Part shown: positions 14,984 through 23,764 of the stretch, one piece after another
How the letters are laid out: every line of letters begins with the position of its first letter
Position numbering within the stretch: the first letter of the stretch is position 1
Assembly (NCBI GenBank): GCA_964643885.1
Contig: CAZXUI010000066.1
Location: 1-26,861 of the forward strand
Reading direction: 5' to 3'
Length of the DNA: 26,861 nt
Source of the DNA: CAADGL01 sp964643885
GTDB taxonomy: Bacteria > Planctomycetota > Phycisphaerae > UBA1845 > Fen-1342
Program-made: the position numbers and the translations under genes
The notes under the pieces: generated by a model
Database searches by the model: none
What the model saw: the letters and a program-made list of their open reading frames with translations, nothing else
What the model was told of the DNA's origin: nothing

Positions 14984-16663
14984 TCAGATTTTCGTGGCCC
15001 GCACGACTTCTTCGGGCGTCGTCAGACCGCGCCGCACGAGCTGCCAGCCTTCTTCGCGCAGCAGCCGCAGGCCGTTCTTGCGCGCGACCGGGAGCATCTG
15101 CGAGGCGCTCTTGCGCTGCACGATCAGGTCGCGGATCTCGTCGTCCATGACGAGCAGCTCGAACATGGCCCGCCGGCCGAGAAAACCCGTGTTGCGGCAC
15201 TCGCGGCAGCCCGTGCCGCGCCAGAGCTTGTCGCCGGGCTGGTATTCGAAATCGCGCGGCAGCAGCTCGGGGTGCTCGGGCGTGTATTCGGTCTTGCAGT
15301 GCGGGCAGATCGTGCGGACGAGCCGCTGCGCCATCACCGCCTCGACCGAGCTGGAGATCAGGAAGGGCTCGACGCCCATATCGAGCAGCCGCGTCGCCGC
15401 GGAGACCGAGTCATTCGTGTGCAGCGTGCTGAAGACCAGGTGGCCCGTGAGCGAGGCGTTGATCGCCACCTCGGCCGTCTCGCGGTCGCGAATCTCGCCG
15501 ACGAGAATGACGTCGGGGTCGTGCCGCAGGAAGCTCCGCAGCGCGCGGGCGAAGGTCAGCCCGATCTTGGGCAGCACCTGCACCTGGTTGACGCCCTCGA
15601 GGTAGTACTCGATCGGGTCCTCGATCGTCAGGATCTTCAGCTCTTCGCTGACGATCGTGCTGAGCGCGGCATAGAGCGAGGTCGTTTTACCGCTTCCGGT
15701 CGGGCCGGTGACAAGGATGATACCGTGTGGCCGGGTGATCAGGTCGATGAAGCGCTCGTAGACGTCGCCCTCCATCCCCAGGTCGGTCAGCGAGAGCTTG
15801 ATCGACGACTTGTCGAGGATACGCAGCACGGCCCCTTCGCCGAACGCCATCGGGATGACGCTGACACGCAGGTCGATCTCGCGCCCGTGGGCCTTGATCT
15901 TGAAACCGCCGTCCTGCGGCAGGCGCTTCTCCGCGATGTTCAGGCCGGAAAGAATCTTGATGCGGCTGATGACGGCGTTGCGGAAGCGGCGGATGTCCGG
16001 CGGCACGTTCGCGTTGTGCAGCACGCCGTCGATCCGGTAGCGGACGCAGAAATCCTGCTCGTACGGCTCGAAGTGAATGTCGCTGGAGCGCTGGTCGATC
16101 GCCTCGAGCAGAATCTCGTTGACCAGCTTGACGACCGAGGCCTCCTGGGCCATCTGCACGTCGAGGTCGGAGCTCTCGACCGTCGCCTCGTCGAGCACCT
16201 CCAGCTCCCCGGCCTCGCTGATCATGTCCGTCAGCACTTCCCCGCCGACGCCGTAGAAGGCCTTGATCAGCTTCATGATCTCGGCCCGCGTCGCCAGCAC
16301 CGGCTCGACCGGCATGTTCAGACACGTACGCAGCTCGTCCAGCGCGTACATGTTGTACGGGTCGCTCGTCGCGATCCGCACGCTGCGGCCGTTGCGCGAG
16401 ATGGGGAACAGGCTGTACTTGTGCACCAGCCGGCTGGGAACCATCCGCAGCAGCTCGGTATCGACGTCCTTCTCGTTCAGCTCGACGATCTCGAAGGCGA
16501 ACTGCTCGCTGTAGACCTTCAGCAGGTCGCGCTCAGAGACGAGCCCGCTTCGCAGAAGCAGTTGATCGACCCGCTCGTTCGACGATTTCTGGCCCGCCAC
16601 CAGCTCGGCGAGCTGCTCCTGGGTGATCAGTCCCTTCTCGACAAGCGCTTCACCAACTGGCAT
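14984..16663 (-). CDS. pilB: Type IV pilus assembly / type II secretion ATPase PilB/GspE
   Basis: This cytoplasmic hexameric ATPase extends pili or drives a type II secretion pseudopilus. The 559-residue protein has an N-terminal GspE domain (residues 1-135, starting PVGEALVEKGLITQEQL) and a PAS-like N2 domain with RSSDIHFEPYE (192-202). The core has Walker A GPTGSGKTTS (320-329), Asp box IEDPIEYYL (347-355), Walker B DPDVILVGEIRDRETAE (382-398) and His box STLHTNDS (412-419). A zinc-binding four-Cys element is present, with CPHC at 453-456 and CRECRNTGFLGR from 486. Sequence alone does not separate PilB from GspE firmly; the pilT-like gene in the same window favours a pilus. The ATG at 16663 has AGGAAG about 10 bases upstream. 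Confidence 0.93.
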   Translation of the reverse strand: MPVGEALVEKGLITQEQLAELVAGQKSSNERVDQLLLRSGLVSERDLLKVYSEQFAFEIVELNEKDVDTELLRMVPSRLVHKYSLFPISRNGRSVRIATSDPYNMYALDELRTCLNMPVEPVLATRAEIMKLIKAFYGVGGEVLTDMISEAGELEVLDEATVESSDLDVQMAQEASVVKLVNEILLEAIDQRSSDIHFEPYEQDFCVRYRIDGVLHNANVPPDIRRFRNAVISRIKILSGLNIAEKRLPQDGGFKIKAHGREIDLRVSVIPMAFGEGAVLRILDKSSIKLSLTDLGMEGDVYERFIDLITRPHGIILVTGPTGSGKTTSLYAALSTIVSEELKILTIEDPIEYYLEGVNQVQVLPKIGLTFARALRSFLRHDPDVILVGEIRDRETAEVAINASLTGHLVFSTLHTNDSVSAATRLLDMGVEPFLISSSVEAVMAQRLVRTICPHCKTEYTPEHPELLPRDFEYQPGDKLWRGTGCRECRNTGFLGRRAMFELLVMDDEIRDLIVQRKSASQMLPVARKNGLRLLREEGWQLVRRGLTTPEEVVRATKI

Positions 16664-16743
16664 ATCTCAGCAACTTCCTGTCAATAAATGACTTACAACT
16701 GTCCGGATGGAGCGTGCGGAGCCTCCACCCCCTCCTTATACGA

Positions 16744-16761
16744 AATCGCCGCGCGGCGATT
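16744..16761. repeat. 18-bp perfect palindrome, possible hairpin
   Basis: AATCGCCGCGCGGCGATT is its own reverse complement. It lies between the end of the dehydrogenase gene and the start of pilB, both minus-strand. Read on the minus strand it is followed by TCGTATAAGG, so it could be a weak terminator of the upstream gene or an operator of pilB. Confidence 0.5.
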
Positions 16762-16812
16762 GCAGCGCGACACCGACGCCCCCGCATTATCAGACCCCCA
16801 CCGTCCGGATCC

Positions 16813-17805
16813 TCAGTTCACCCGGTTCCGCACCGGCCGGCCGGCCAGGATGCGGCCCATCTCCAAAGCCGCCTTGCGGCGCATCTCCTCAAAGCCTTCC
16901 TCGCTGTAGAACGCCGAATGCGGCGTCAGAAGGAGGCGGTCGCAGGCGACGTGCTCGGGGTTTCGCGCGGCCAGCACGAGCGGGTCATCATCCGCCAGCG
17001 GCTCGGCCGGCAGCACATCCAGCCCGACGCCGCCCAGCCGGCCGGCTTCGAGCGCCGCCAGCACGGCCCGCGTGTCGCACACCGGCCCGCGGGCGGTATT
17101 GATCAGCACGGCGCCGGGTTTGACCTGCTCAAGCGTCTCGCGGCGGATCATGTTCCGCGTCGTGTCATTGAGCGGCACGTGCAGCGAGACCACATCGGCC
17201 TGGCCTAGCAGTTCCTCCAGCGTGTCGGCCATGCGGATTCCCAGCGACTTGCCGCGACCGTCGGGGATATAGGGGTCGAGGGCGACGACATCGAGCCCGA
17301 AGGCCCTGGCCCGCAGCGCGGTGGCGCTGCCGATCCGCCCCAGACCGATGATGCCGAAGACCATGCCGCGCAGGCGGCGCGTGCGCCGCGGCGAGCGGGC
17401 ATCCCAGCGCGGCGGGCTGGCCCGCAGCTCGCGCTGAAAGTACGGCAGATGCCGCTCCAGCGCCAGCATCATGCCGATCGCGTGGTCCGCCACCTCTTCG
17501 ACACCGTAATCGGGCACGTTGCAGACGAGGATGTTCCGTTCGCGGGCGGCCCCGAGATCGACATTGTCGAAGCCGGCCCCGATCCGCACGATCCCCAGGC
17601 AGCGCTCGAGCGCGGCGATCGTCGCGGCGGTGATGCGGATGTCGTGCCACACCAGCAAGCCGTCGGCGTCGGCGACGCGCGGCAGCAGCTCCGCCTCGCG
17701 ATGCGCCCCGAGCACCACCACCTCGACCCCGTCGCCGAGGGCCGCCTGCTCCACGTCGGCCGGTCCGGTCCAGAAATCCGTGATGTACACGCGTGACCTG
17801 CTCAC
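16813..17805 (-). CDS. D-isomer-specific 2-hydroxyacid dehydrogenase, CtBP-like
   Basis: This is a 330-residue NAD(P)-dependent dehydrogenase of the phosphoglycerate dehydrogenase / CtBP superfamily. The Rossmann loop is GIIGLGRIGSATA (151-163). The catalytic residues are Arg239 (INTARGP), Glu268 (VLPAEPL) and His296 (LTPHSAF). The substrate half contains IVRIGAGFDNVDLGAARERN and PDYGVEEVADHAIGMMLAL, both closest in style to CtBP-like bacterial members. No ACT domain follows, so the serine-pathway SerA is unlikely, and the substrate is unknown. The start is a GTG at 17805 with CAGGAG 9 bases upstream; it is divergent from the 988-residue exported protein. Confidence 0.88.
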   Translation of the reverse strand: MSRSRVYITDFWTGPADVEQAALGDGVEVVVLGAHREAELLPRVADADGLLVWHDIRITAATIAALERCLGIVRIGAGFDNVDLGAARERNILVCNVPDYGVEEVADHAIGMMLALERHLPYFQRELRASPPRWDARSPRRTRRLRGMVFGIIGLGRIGSATALRARAFGLDVVALDPYIPDGRGKSLGIRMADTLEELLGQADVVSLHVPLNDTTRNMIRRETLEQVKPGAVLINTARGPVCDTRAVLAALEAGRLGGVGLDVLPAEPLADDDPLVLAARNPEHVACDRLLLTPHSAFYSEEGFEEMRRKAALEMGRILAGRPVRNRVN

Positions 17806-17972
17806 GATCGCGAACTCCTGCGCGGCCGCTTTTCCGCCGCGACGGCCGCTACTACCATACCGTCGAATCGATGCAGCGCCCCGCGCGGCCGAGCGGCCCG
17901 GGCCCTTCGAGCCGCTCCCGGCCGGCCGAGAATCGACGCGTGGCGCCGCAACCGCAACCGCAAGGGGCTCCC

Positions 17973-20939
17973 ATGACGCCGTTCAAACCCCGTGCCTGGC
18001 GCGCTTCTCTGGCCGTCGCGCTGCTCCTCTCGGCCGCCGCCGCCGCGGACGAGCTCAAGATCATCTCCGTAGCTACGTCGCCCGACGCCGACCGCGTCTT
18101 CGTCGCCGTCCAGTTCGAGCGGCCGGCGGACATGGGCGACCTGTGGATCGAGCAGCGGGCCGTGGACCGGTCCCGCGTCGGCCTGCCCGCCATGCCCGAA
18201 CTGAGCGGCGACCCGCCCTGGGCGCTCGCGTTCTACCAGGAATACATCCGCGGCGAGGACCTCTGGCAGCGGGCGACGAAGATGTCGCGGCTGGCCTTCG
18301 TCGGCCGCTGCAACGCCGCCGAGCGGCTCAACCTGGTGCTCAGCTATCCGACGGCAGACGGCAAATGGAAACGCGTGCCGGTGACTCTGGACCTGACGAG
18401 CGCGGAGGCGATGCGGGCCGAACCGACGCCCCTTCAGCGCTGGGCCAGCGCTCAGGCGGAGTGGTTCGACGTGATGGCGTCGACGGCCGACCCGACCGGC
18501 TTTTTCGCCTACGGCCTGGAGCGGACGCGGGCCAAGTATGGTCTGACCGGCCGCACCTCGGCGGTCAGCAATGCCCGCGAGGCCCGCCGCCGTCCGAGCG
18601 ACCGCGACTTCGAGATATTCAGCAGCGCCGTGGCGATCGAAGAGTCGCTCCAGGTGGACCGCGACCTGGATGTGACGCCGGCCAGCGGCCCGGCGGAGAT
18701 CCCCTTCGATCAGATCGAAGGCGTCTCGGTCGTCAGCCACCCGTTCGACCAGATGCGGGCGGGCGCCGAGCCGCGCTACAGCGAACTGGCCCGCCTGGTG
18801 CCGGAGAACTTCTACTACGCCCGCTTCGGCCGGCTGGACGCGGCCCTGGAGCTGCTGGAGCTCGGCCAGCGCTGGGGCGGCTCACTGCTGGGGATCGCGC
18901 GGCCGGTGTCGCGCACGCACCGCGTCGCGGAGCGGACACTGGAGCAGTGGTGCCTGACGAAGGACGCGCTGCGGCAACTGGCCGATTCGGGCGCCATCCG
19001 CGAGCTGGCCGTCATCGGCTCCGACCCCTATTTCGAAGACGGAACGGACGTCACGCTCATTCTCGACGTGGCCGACGACGAGCTCTTCCGCGACGCGATC
19101 GACCCGTCGATCGGCAGCTTCGAGGAGGGCGCGCCCGGCGCGCTGCACGATGAGCGAAACGTCGAGGGCGTTCCCGTCGAGCGGCTCATCACGCCCGACC
19201 GCCGCCTGAGCATGCACCTGTGCCACATCGACCGCTACTGGATCTTCAGCAACTCGCTCGAGGCCCTGCGCCGCGTGCTTCAGACGCGGGCCGGACAGCG
19301 GCCGGCGCTGGCCGACGCGGCCGACTTTCAGTACATGCGGGCGGTCATCTACCCGCTGGAGGAAGACAGCGAGGACGGCTTCGTCTACCTGAGCGATCCC
19401 TTCATCCGCACGCTGGTCGGACCGGAGATGCGCATCCGCCAGAGCCGCCGCATCCGGGCGGCCGAGTGCCTGCGGACGCTGAGCTTCGCCGGGCTGCTGT
19501 TCAGCTATCGCTACGGCCCGATCGAGCCGGACTTCAATCAGCTCGTCACCGAGGGCTCGCTCGACCCGAACACGCTGAGCGACCCCGACGGCGGCGTCTT
19601 CTCTTGGAACGGCCAGGACGGCATCGCCCGCAGCTCGACCTACAACCAGCTCAGCTTCCTCACGCCGCTGATCGAGCTGCGCAGCGCGCGGGCGACGGCG
19701 GCCGAACGCGACGCCTACGAGCGCTTCCGCGACCGGTACGCGCGCTACTGGCGCGAGTTCTTCGACCCGATTGCGGTCCGCATCCACGCCGGCCGGAACC
19801 TGCGGCTGGAGACGTGCATCCTGCCGCTGATCGCCTCGAGCGCCTACGACTCGCTCGTGGCCTCCTCCGGCGGCGAGCCACTGAAGATCAGACCCGCGCA
19901 GTTCAGCCCGGATACGGTCGTCCGCTACGTCTTCAAGCTCTCCGAAGGGCCGGCCCGGCAAAGCATTCAGGGGATGCTTCAGCTCTTCGGACCCGAGATG
20001 GCGCTCGACTGGATGGGCGAGTGGATCACGCTCTGGGTCGAGGACACCGACGCGCTCAATGCGATGCTGCCCGAGTTCTATTCCGACCGCGTGGCCCGCC
20101 GCCCCGAGCCCGCCGTCTTCGATCTCCTCATCCGCTCGCTGTTCGAGGTGCCCCTGGTCGCGGGAATCGAAGTGCGCGATTCGATGCGCCTGGCGACGTT
20201 TCTCGTGGCCGCACGGGCCGTCATCAATCAGACCGCACCGAACGTGCTCGAGTTCGACAGTCTGCCGCCCTACCACGACGTCGGCATCACCCGCATCGGG
20301 CCGCGGCGCGACGGTCCGCTGGGCGAATATGCCGACCCGCAGCCGAACGGAAGCGGGGGTGACGCGGCCTCGCAGCCGGCCGACCTGGAGCGCTCGCCCG
20401 CGCTGTTCTATGCGATTATCGGCGACGGGTTCTACCTGTCGACACGCCCCGGGCCGCTGCGAAAGCTCGTCGACCAGACGCTGGCGGAGCGCAAGCGGGG
20501 CGACGCGGCGGCGGCCGGGCCGGCCATCGAAGCCAACGCGCTGGTTCAGATTTCGCCCGCGGCGGCCCGGCAGGCCCGCCCGGCCGTGGAGTTTGTGCTC
20601 GAGCAGCCGGCCCGCGCGGCGGCGACGCTGGCGGCCGCGGAGCTGTGGATGCTGGGCCGGTGCAATGCCCTCTCGGACGAGCGGCCTGCGGAGATCGTCT
20701 CGCCGCTGGTGCTCGGCTACAGCCTGGCGTGTCCGCACGGCGGCACGATCAAGTGGGAAGCCGCGACGCGCGACGTGGTGTCGAGCGTGTACGGGCCGCT
20801 GCGTGAGCGGCGGCGGACGCTGGCGCTGCCGGAGCAGTCGCGCATTCGGCGCTTGCTGGATGAGTTCGGTACGACGCGTGCGAGCGTGCGCTTCACCGAA
20901 GAGGGGTTGATGGCGTCGGTCGAGCTGGAGCGGCGCTAG
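17973..20939 (+). CDS. Large exported protein of unknown function (988 residues)
   Basis: I do not recognise a family. The first 26 residues form a clear Sec signal peptide (basic start, then LAVALLLSAAAAA, cleavage probably before DELK). After it the chain is soluble and acidic, with no transmembrane segment. An N-terminal beta-rich part (LKIISVATSPDADRVFVAVQ) is followed by long alpha/beta regions. Several segments recur in style, such as SELARLVPENFYYARFGRLD and DSEDGFVYLSDPFIRTLVGP. There is a Gly/Ala/Ser linker near residues 790-805 (NGSGGDAASQPA). The statements about being a bystander to heat or protease systems cannot be supported; no catalytic motif is visible. The ATG at 17973 has AAGGGG about 5 bases upstream. 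The open frame continues 60 codons upstream, but that part is low-complexity. Confidence 0.8.
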   Translation: MTPFKPRAWRASLAVALLLSAAAAADELKIISVATSPDADRVFVAVQFERPADMGDLWIEQRAVDRSRVGLPAMPELSGDPPWALAFYQEYIRGEDLWQRATKMSRLAFVGRCNAAERLNLVLSYPTADGKWKRVPVTLDLTSAEAMRAEPTPLQRWASAQAEWFDVMASTADPTGFFAYGLERTRAKYGLTGRTSAVSNAREARRRPSDRDFEIFSSAVAIEESLQVDRDLDVTPASGPAEIPFDQIEGVSVVSHPFDQMRAGAEPRYSELARLVPENFYYARFGRLDAALELLELGQRWGGSLLGIARPVSRTHRVAERTLEQWCLTKDALRQLADSGAIRELAVIGSDPYFEDGTDVTLILDVADDELFRDAIDPSIGSFEEGAPGALHDERNVEGVPVERLITPDRRLSMHLCHIDRYWIFSNSLEALRRVLQTRAGQRPALADAADFQYMRAVIYPLEEDSEDGFVYLSDPFIRTLVGPEMRIRQSRRIRAAECLRTLSFAGLLFSYRYGPIEPDFNQLVTEGSLDPNTLSDPDGGVFSWNGQDGIARSSTYNQLSFLTPLIELRSARATAAERDAYERFRDRYARYWREFFDPIAVRIHAGRNLRLETCILPLIASSAYDSLVASSGGEPLKIRPAQFSPDTVVRYVFKLSEGPARQSIQGMLQLFGPEMALDWMGEWITLWVEDTDALNAMLPEFYSDRVARRPEPAVFDLLIRSLFEVPLVAGIEVRDSMRLATFLVAARAVINQTAPNVLEFDSLPPYHDVGITRIGPRRDGPLGEYADPQPNGSGGDAASQPADLERSPALFYAIIGDGFYLSTRPGPLRKLVDQTLAERKRGDAAAAGPAIEANALVQISPAAARQARPAVEFVLEQPARAAATLAAAELWMLGRCNALSDERPAEIVSPLVLGYSLACPHGGTIKWEAATRDVVSSVYGPLRERRRTLALPEQSRIRRLLDEFGTTRASVRFTEEGLMASVELERR

Positions 20940-21275
20940 CGTGGCGCTCGGTGCTGTGAGAAGCGCGCGACGGTCTGCTGCGCAACACGAGGGGTGGTAC
21001 GGGCGTCTCGCCCGTATCGCTGCACCGAGCCGCGCGCAAATGCATGATCCGAGCCGTAAGGGAGCGGGCCAATTCAGGCGCGCCTCCCGCGCCCACGCGC
21101 CGGGCGACTCACACCGAAACCGTGCTGCGCCAAGCTGTGCGCCCACCGGCGCTGCGCGGGATGCGCTTCACCCCCAGCCCGCTCACTTACGGTCGCGGCT
21201 CGGTGCACACCACCCGTCGCGGCTCGGCGCAGCGAGACGGGCGATACCCGCGAGCGACCTGGGGGGCTCGACCCG
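20940..21275. other. 336-bp intergenic region holding inverted-repeat element
   Basis: No gene is visible between the stop of the exported protein and the M16-like gene. Most of the region is taken up by a MITE-like inverted-repeat structure (20991-21246), listed separately. The last 30 bp carry GGGGGG about 10 bases before the ATG at 21276, a possible ribosome-binding site. Confidence 0.7.
20991..21246. repeat. MITE-like element with long imperfect inverted repeats
   Basis: The two ends are imperfect reverse complements in the same order. The left arm has a CGCCCGTATCGCTGCACCGA block (21009-21028), a GCACCGAGCCGCG block (21022-21034) and CCGTAAGGGAGCGGGC (21054-21069). The right arm has the complements GCCCGCTCACTTACGG (21177-21192, 15 of 16 match), CGCGGCTCGGTGC (21194-21206, exact) and GCAGCGAGACGGGCGATA (21229-21246, near match). 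GTCGCGGCTCGG is also repeated directly at 21192-21203 and 21216-21227. A perfect 8-bp stem with TCT loop lies at 20998-21016. No transposase is encoded, so it would be non-autonomous. Confidence 0.7.
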
Positions 21276-23636
21276 ATGACTCCGCTGATCGCGCTCGTGC
21301 TCGCGGCCACACAGGTGCTCGATCCGCCCCCGCGGTTCGAAACGCTGCCCAACGGCCTGCGCATCGGCGTGCTGGAGGACCGCACGCTCCCGCTCGTCAG
21401 CGTGCAGCTCTGGCTGCGCGGCGGCTCGGCGCTCGATCCGCCGTCCACACCCGGCCTGTGCCAGCTCACCCGCTCGGCCCTCGTGGCGCGCGCGGGATTG
21501 CCGCAGCGCTTCACGGCCGCCGGCCTGCCGCTGAACTCGCAGACTCTGCGTGACGCCAGCAACATCGCAACGATCGCCCCATCTCCGTGGCTCGATTTCG
21601 TTCTGAACATCTACCGCGATACGCTCGCGCCGCGCGAGCTCACCGCAGGCGACCTCGAAACCGCCATGCCGCCGGTCGCGCAGCTTCGCGCGAACCCCAT
21701 CGAGCGCGAGCTGCTGGCGACGCTCTTCGAGAAGCATGCCTACGACGAGCCGCCGGACCTGCTCGGCGACGCGTTGCGACACGTCACTCCCGAAACCGCC
21801 AACCAGTTCGCGGCCGACTGGTTTTCTCCCGCCCAGACCACGATCCTGATCATCGGCGACGTCTCGGCGATCGGCGCGATCGAATCGGCCCGCCAGGCAT
21901 TCGCCGATCTGCCGCACCGCGCAGCCCCCCTGCCGCCCTGGCCCGAGCCGCTCGAGCCGCAGGCCCTTACGCTGCACGCCGATGATGCCGACGCCTACGA
22001 CGTTCTCTGGCTGACCGACAGCTACGCGTCGCTCAGCAATGCCGCGCTCGACGTGCTCATGCAGCGGCTGTGCAACCCGGTCGATGGAAGGCTGGCCGGG
22101 CGGCTGGACGAGCTCGGCTGCCCGCCGCCGGTCTGGTCGCGCTGGGCCGGCAAACACGCGGGAGCTCTGCGGCTGTCGCTCTCGGCTTCCGAATCGCCCG
22201 ACAGCCGCCCCGCCGGTCCGATCCTGCGCGACATGCTCAACGCGGTACTCGAGAAAGCCGCGGCCGAGCGGGCCACGCCGCATCAGCTCATCCGCGCCCG
22301 CAACCTGGCGCTCGCGGACCTGCTCGAGCGGCGGGCGTCGCTGGCCGTGCGGGCCTTGCGGCTCGGCGAGATGGAGCGCGTCGGCGGCGATCTGCTGCTC
22401 TGCGAATTCGAGCGGCCGCGGCTCACCAATATCAGCGTCGATCAACTGCGCATCGCCGCCCGCGAACTGCTCGACACCCGCCGGGTCGAGCGCTTCGCGC
22501 CGCCTGGAGCCGCAGCGACCGAGCGGCCGCCGCCGGATCGCAGACCGCGGCTCGCGCCCGAGCTGGAGCTGCCGCAGCCGCCGTGGATCGATCCTGCCCA
22601 GCTCCTCGACGCAAGAGCAACCGGCACTGCAGACTCGCCGCCGCCCGCGCCGCCGCCGATCGACTTCGAAGCTCTCACACTGCCGGCCGTATCCAGCAGG
22701 ACGCTTGACGCCACGGCCCTGCAAGTCTGCCAACTGCCCACCGAATGGGCCGTCGTCCGCCTCCGCACACGCGGACCCACAGAACCGGGCCTCGGCAGGA
22801 AACGCCCGCCCGCCGGCGTCGTCGAATACGCCACGATGCACGGCATCCGCATGCGCCTCCAACCGGCGGCAGAGCACGACGAAGTCGCGCTGGCCGGACC
22901 GGCCGAGCTGTGGCCGCAGTTGCTCGAGCTGGCGCAGCATCTTGCGCCGGCCGTCAGCCTGTCCCGCGGAGACGCGCGCCGCCAACCGCCCGGCGTGCGC
23001 CGACACCTTACGATTGTCGTCCCCGCCTCGCTGGATGAAGTGGCGGCCCTCTGGATCGACCTTGGCACCGAACCCGCCCCACCGGATCTCATCCATTCGC
23101 TGAACCGCCCCTGGCCGCAGCGGCCGCCGCGCCTGATCGGCCACAGCGCCGCGACGCGCCCGGCCTCTCCCGAATTACCACCGGTCGCTGAGATCCCCCT
23201 GCCCGGCTTCGCGCCGAACGCCTCCGACGAGATCGCCGCCGCACTGCTCATCCGCCTGCTCGGCCTGCCGCACAACCCGCTGGCGGATGGCGACGCGGCG
23301 CCGAACACCTGGCGCTGGCAGCTCGTCGATCATCCCCAAATCGCCCTGCGCGCCACCCAGCCGGCCGGCGCCAGCCAGCGCCCCGCCGCACTGGCCGCCC
23401 TGCGCACCCAACTCGCGGCCATCCGGGCTGGACAGATCGACGAAAAGATCCTCTCGGCCGCCCTCGACCGCGCCCGCGTCGACCTGCTTCTGCGGCTCGA
23501 CGGGCCGGAGGCGATCGCCGCGGCCATCACCCGTCTTGACGGCGACCCGTGGGAGGCAATCCGCTCGCCGCGCACGCCGCGCGCGCTGCTCGAGCGCATC
23601 CGCTCGCCCGGCTGGCTCGGCGAGCTGCGCGACTGA
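21276..23636 (+). CDS. M16 peptidase-like protein lacking zinc ligands
   Basis: This 786-residue protein has the organisation of a peptidase M16 (pitrilysin/insulinase fold) chain. The N-terminal entry is FETLPNGLRIGVLEDRTLPL, followed by VSVQLWLRGGSALD, as in active members. The next segment, GLCQLTRSAL (residues 60-69), occupies the place of the zinc motif GLAHFLEHML, but both His and the Glu are replaced (Gln63, Arg66, Ser67). It is therefore predicted to be proteolytically inactive. The second M16 domain segment follows (HVTPETANQFAADWFSPAQT, TILIIGDVSAI). The C-terminal half (about 400-786) is Pro-rich and more divergent. A short hydrophobic N-terminus (MTPLIALVLAATQV) may be a signal sequence. 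No active M16 partner is adjacent. Assignment to M16 rests on these segments. Confidence 0.7.
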   Translation: MTPLIALVLAATQVLDPPPRFETLPNGLRIGVLEDRTLPLVSVQLWLRGGSALDPPSTPGLCQLTRSALVARAGLPQRFTAAGLPLNSQTLRDASNIATIAPSPWLDFVLNIYRDTLAPRELTAGDLETAMPPVAQLRANPIERELLATLFEKHAYDEPPDLLGDALRHVTPETANQFAADWFSPAQTTILIIGDVSAIGAIESARQAFADLPHRAAPLPPWPEPLEPQALTLHADDADAYDVLWLTDSYASLSNAALDVLMQRLCNPVDGRLAGRLDELGCPPPVWSRWAGKHAGALRLSLSASESPDSRPAGPILRDMLNAVLEKAAAERATPHQLIRARNLALADLLERRASLAVRALRLGEMERVGGDLLLCEFERPRLTNISVDQLRIAARELLDTRRVERFAPPGAAATERPPPDRRPRLAPELELPQPPWIDPAQLLDARATGTADSPPPAPPPIDFEALTLPAVSSRTLDATALQVCQLPTEWAVVRLRTRGPTEPGLGRKRPPAGVVEYATMHGIRMRLQPAAEHDEVALAGPAELWPQLLELAQHLAPAVSLSRGDARRQPPGVRRHLTIVVPASLDEVAALWIDLGTEPAPPDLIHSLNRPWPQRPPRLIGHSAATRPASPELPPVAEIPLPGFAPNASDEIAAALLIRLLGLPHNPLADGDAAPNTWRWQLVDHPQIALRATQPAGASQRPAALAALRTQLAAIRAGQIDEKILSAALDRARVDLLLRLDGPEAIAAAITRLDGDPWEAIRSPRTPRALLERIRSPGWLGELRD

Positions 23637-23764
23637 CCAGGATGCGCCCCCGGTTTCCACGCCGTCCCGCCCGTTTCCGCCCCGCCGCCGCACGCGGTAT
23701 CCTCTGGCCTTTGCCGGCCGCCGCGGCCGGGCCTGAGGTCGAACCAGACAATCATCGGTAGGGC

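Noticed and set aside
14804..16687. 627-codon open frame on the plus strand
   Set aside because: It is antisense to pilB, which has all its motifs intact.
18882..21146. 754-codon open frame on the minus strand
   Set aside because: It is antisense to the 988-residue exported protein, which has a signal peptide and a ribosome-binding site. The antisense product has shadow-like composition.
20940..21275. tRNA gene in the hairpin-rich intergenic region
   Set aside because: No T-loop GTTCRA-type sequence with flanking stems and no acceptor-stem pairing; the hairpins fit an inverted-repeat element better.
21183..23144. 653-codon open frame on the minus strand
   Set aside because: It is antisense to the M16-like gene and has no recognisable motif.
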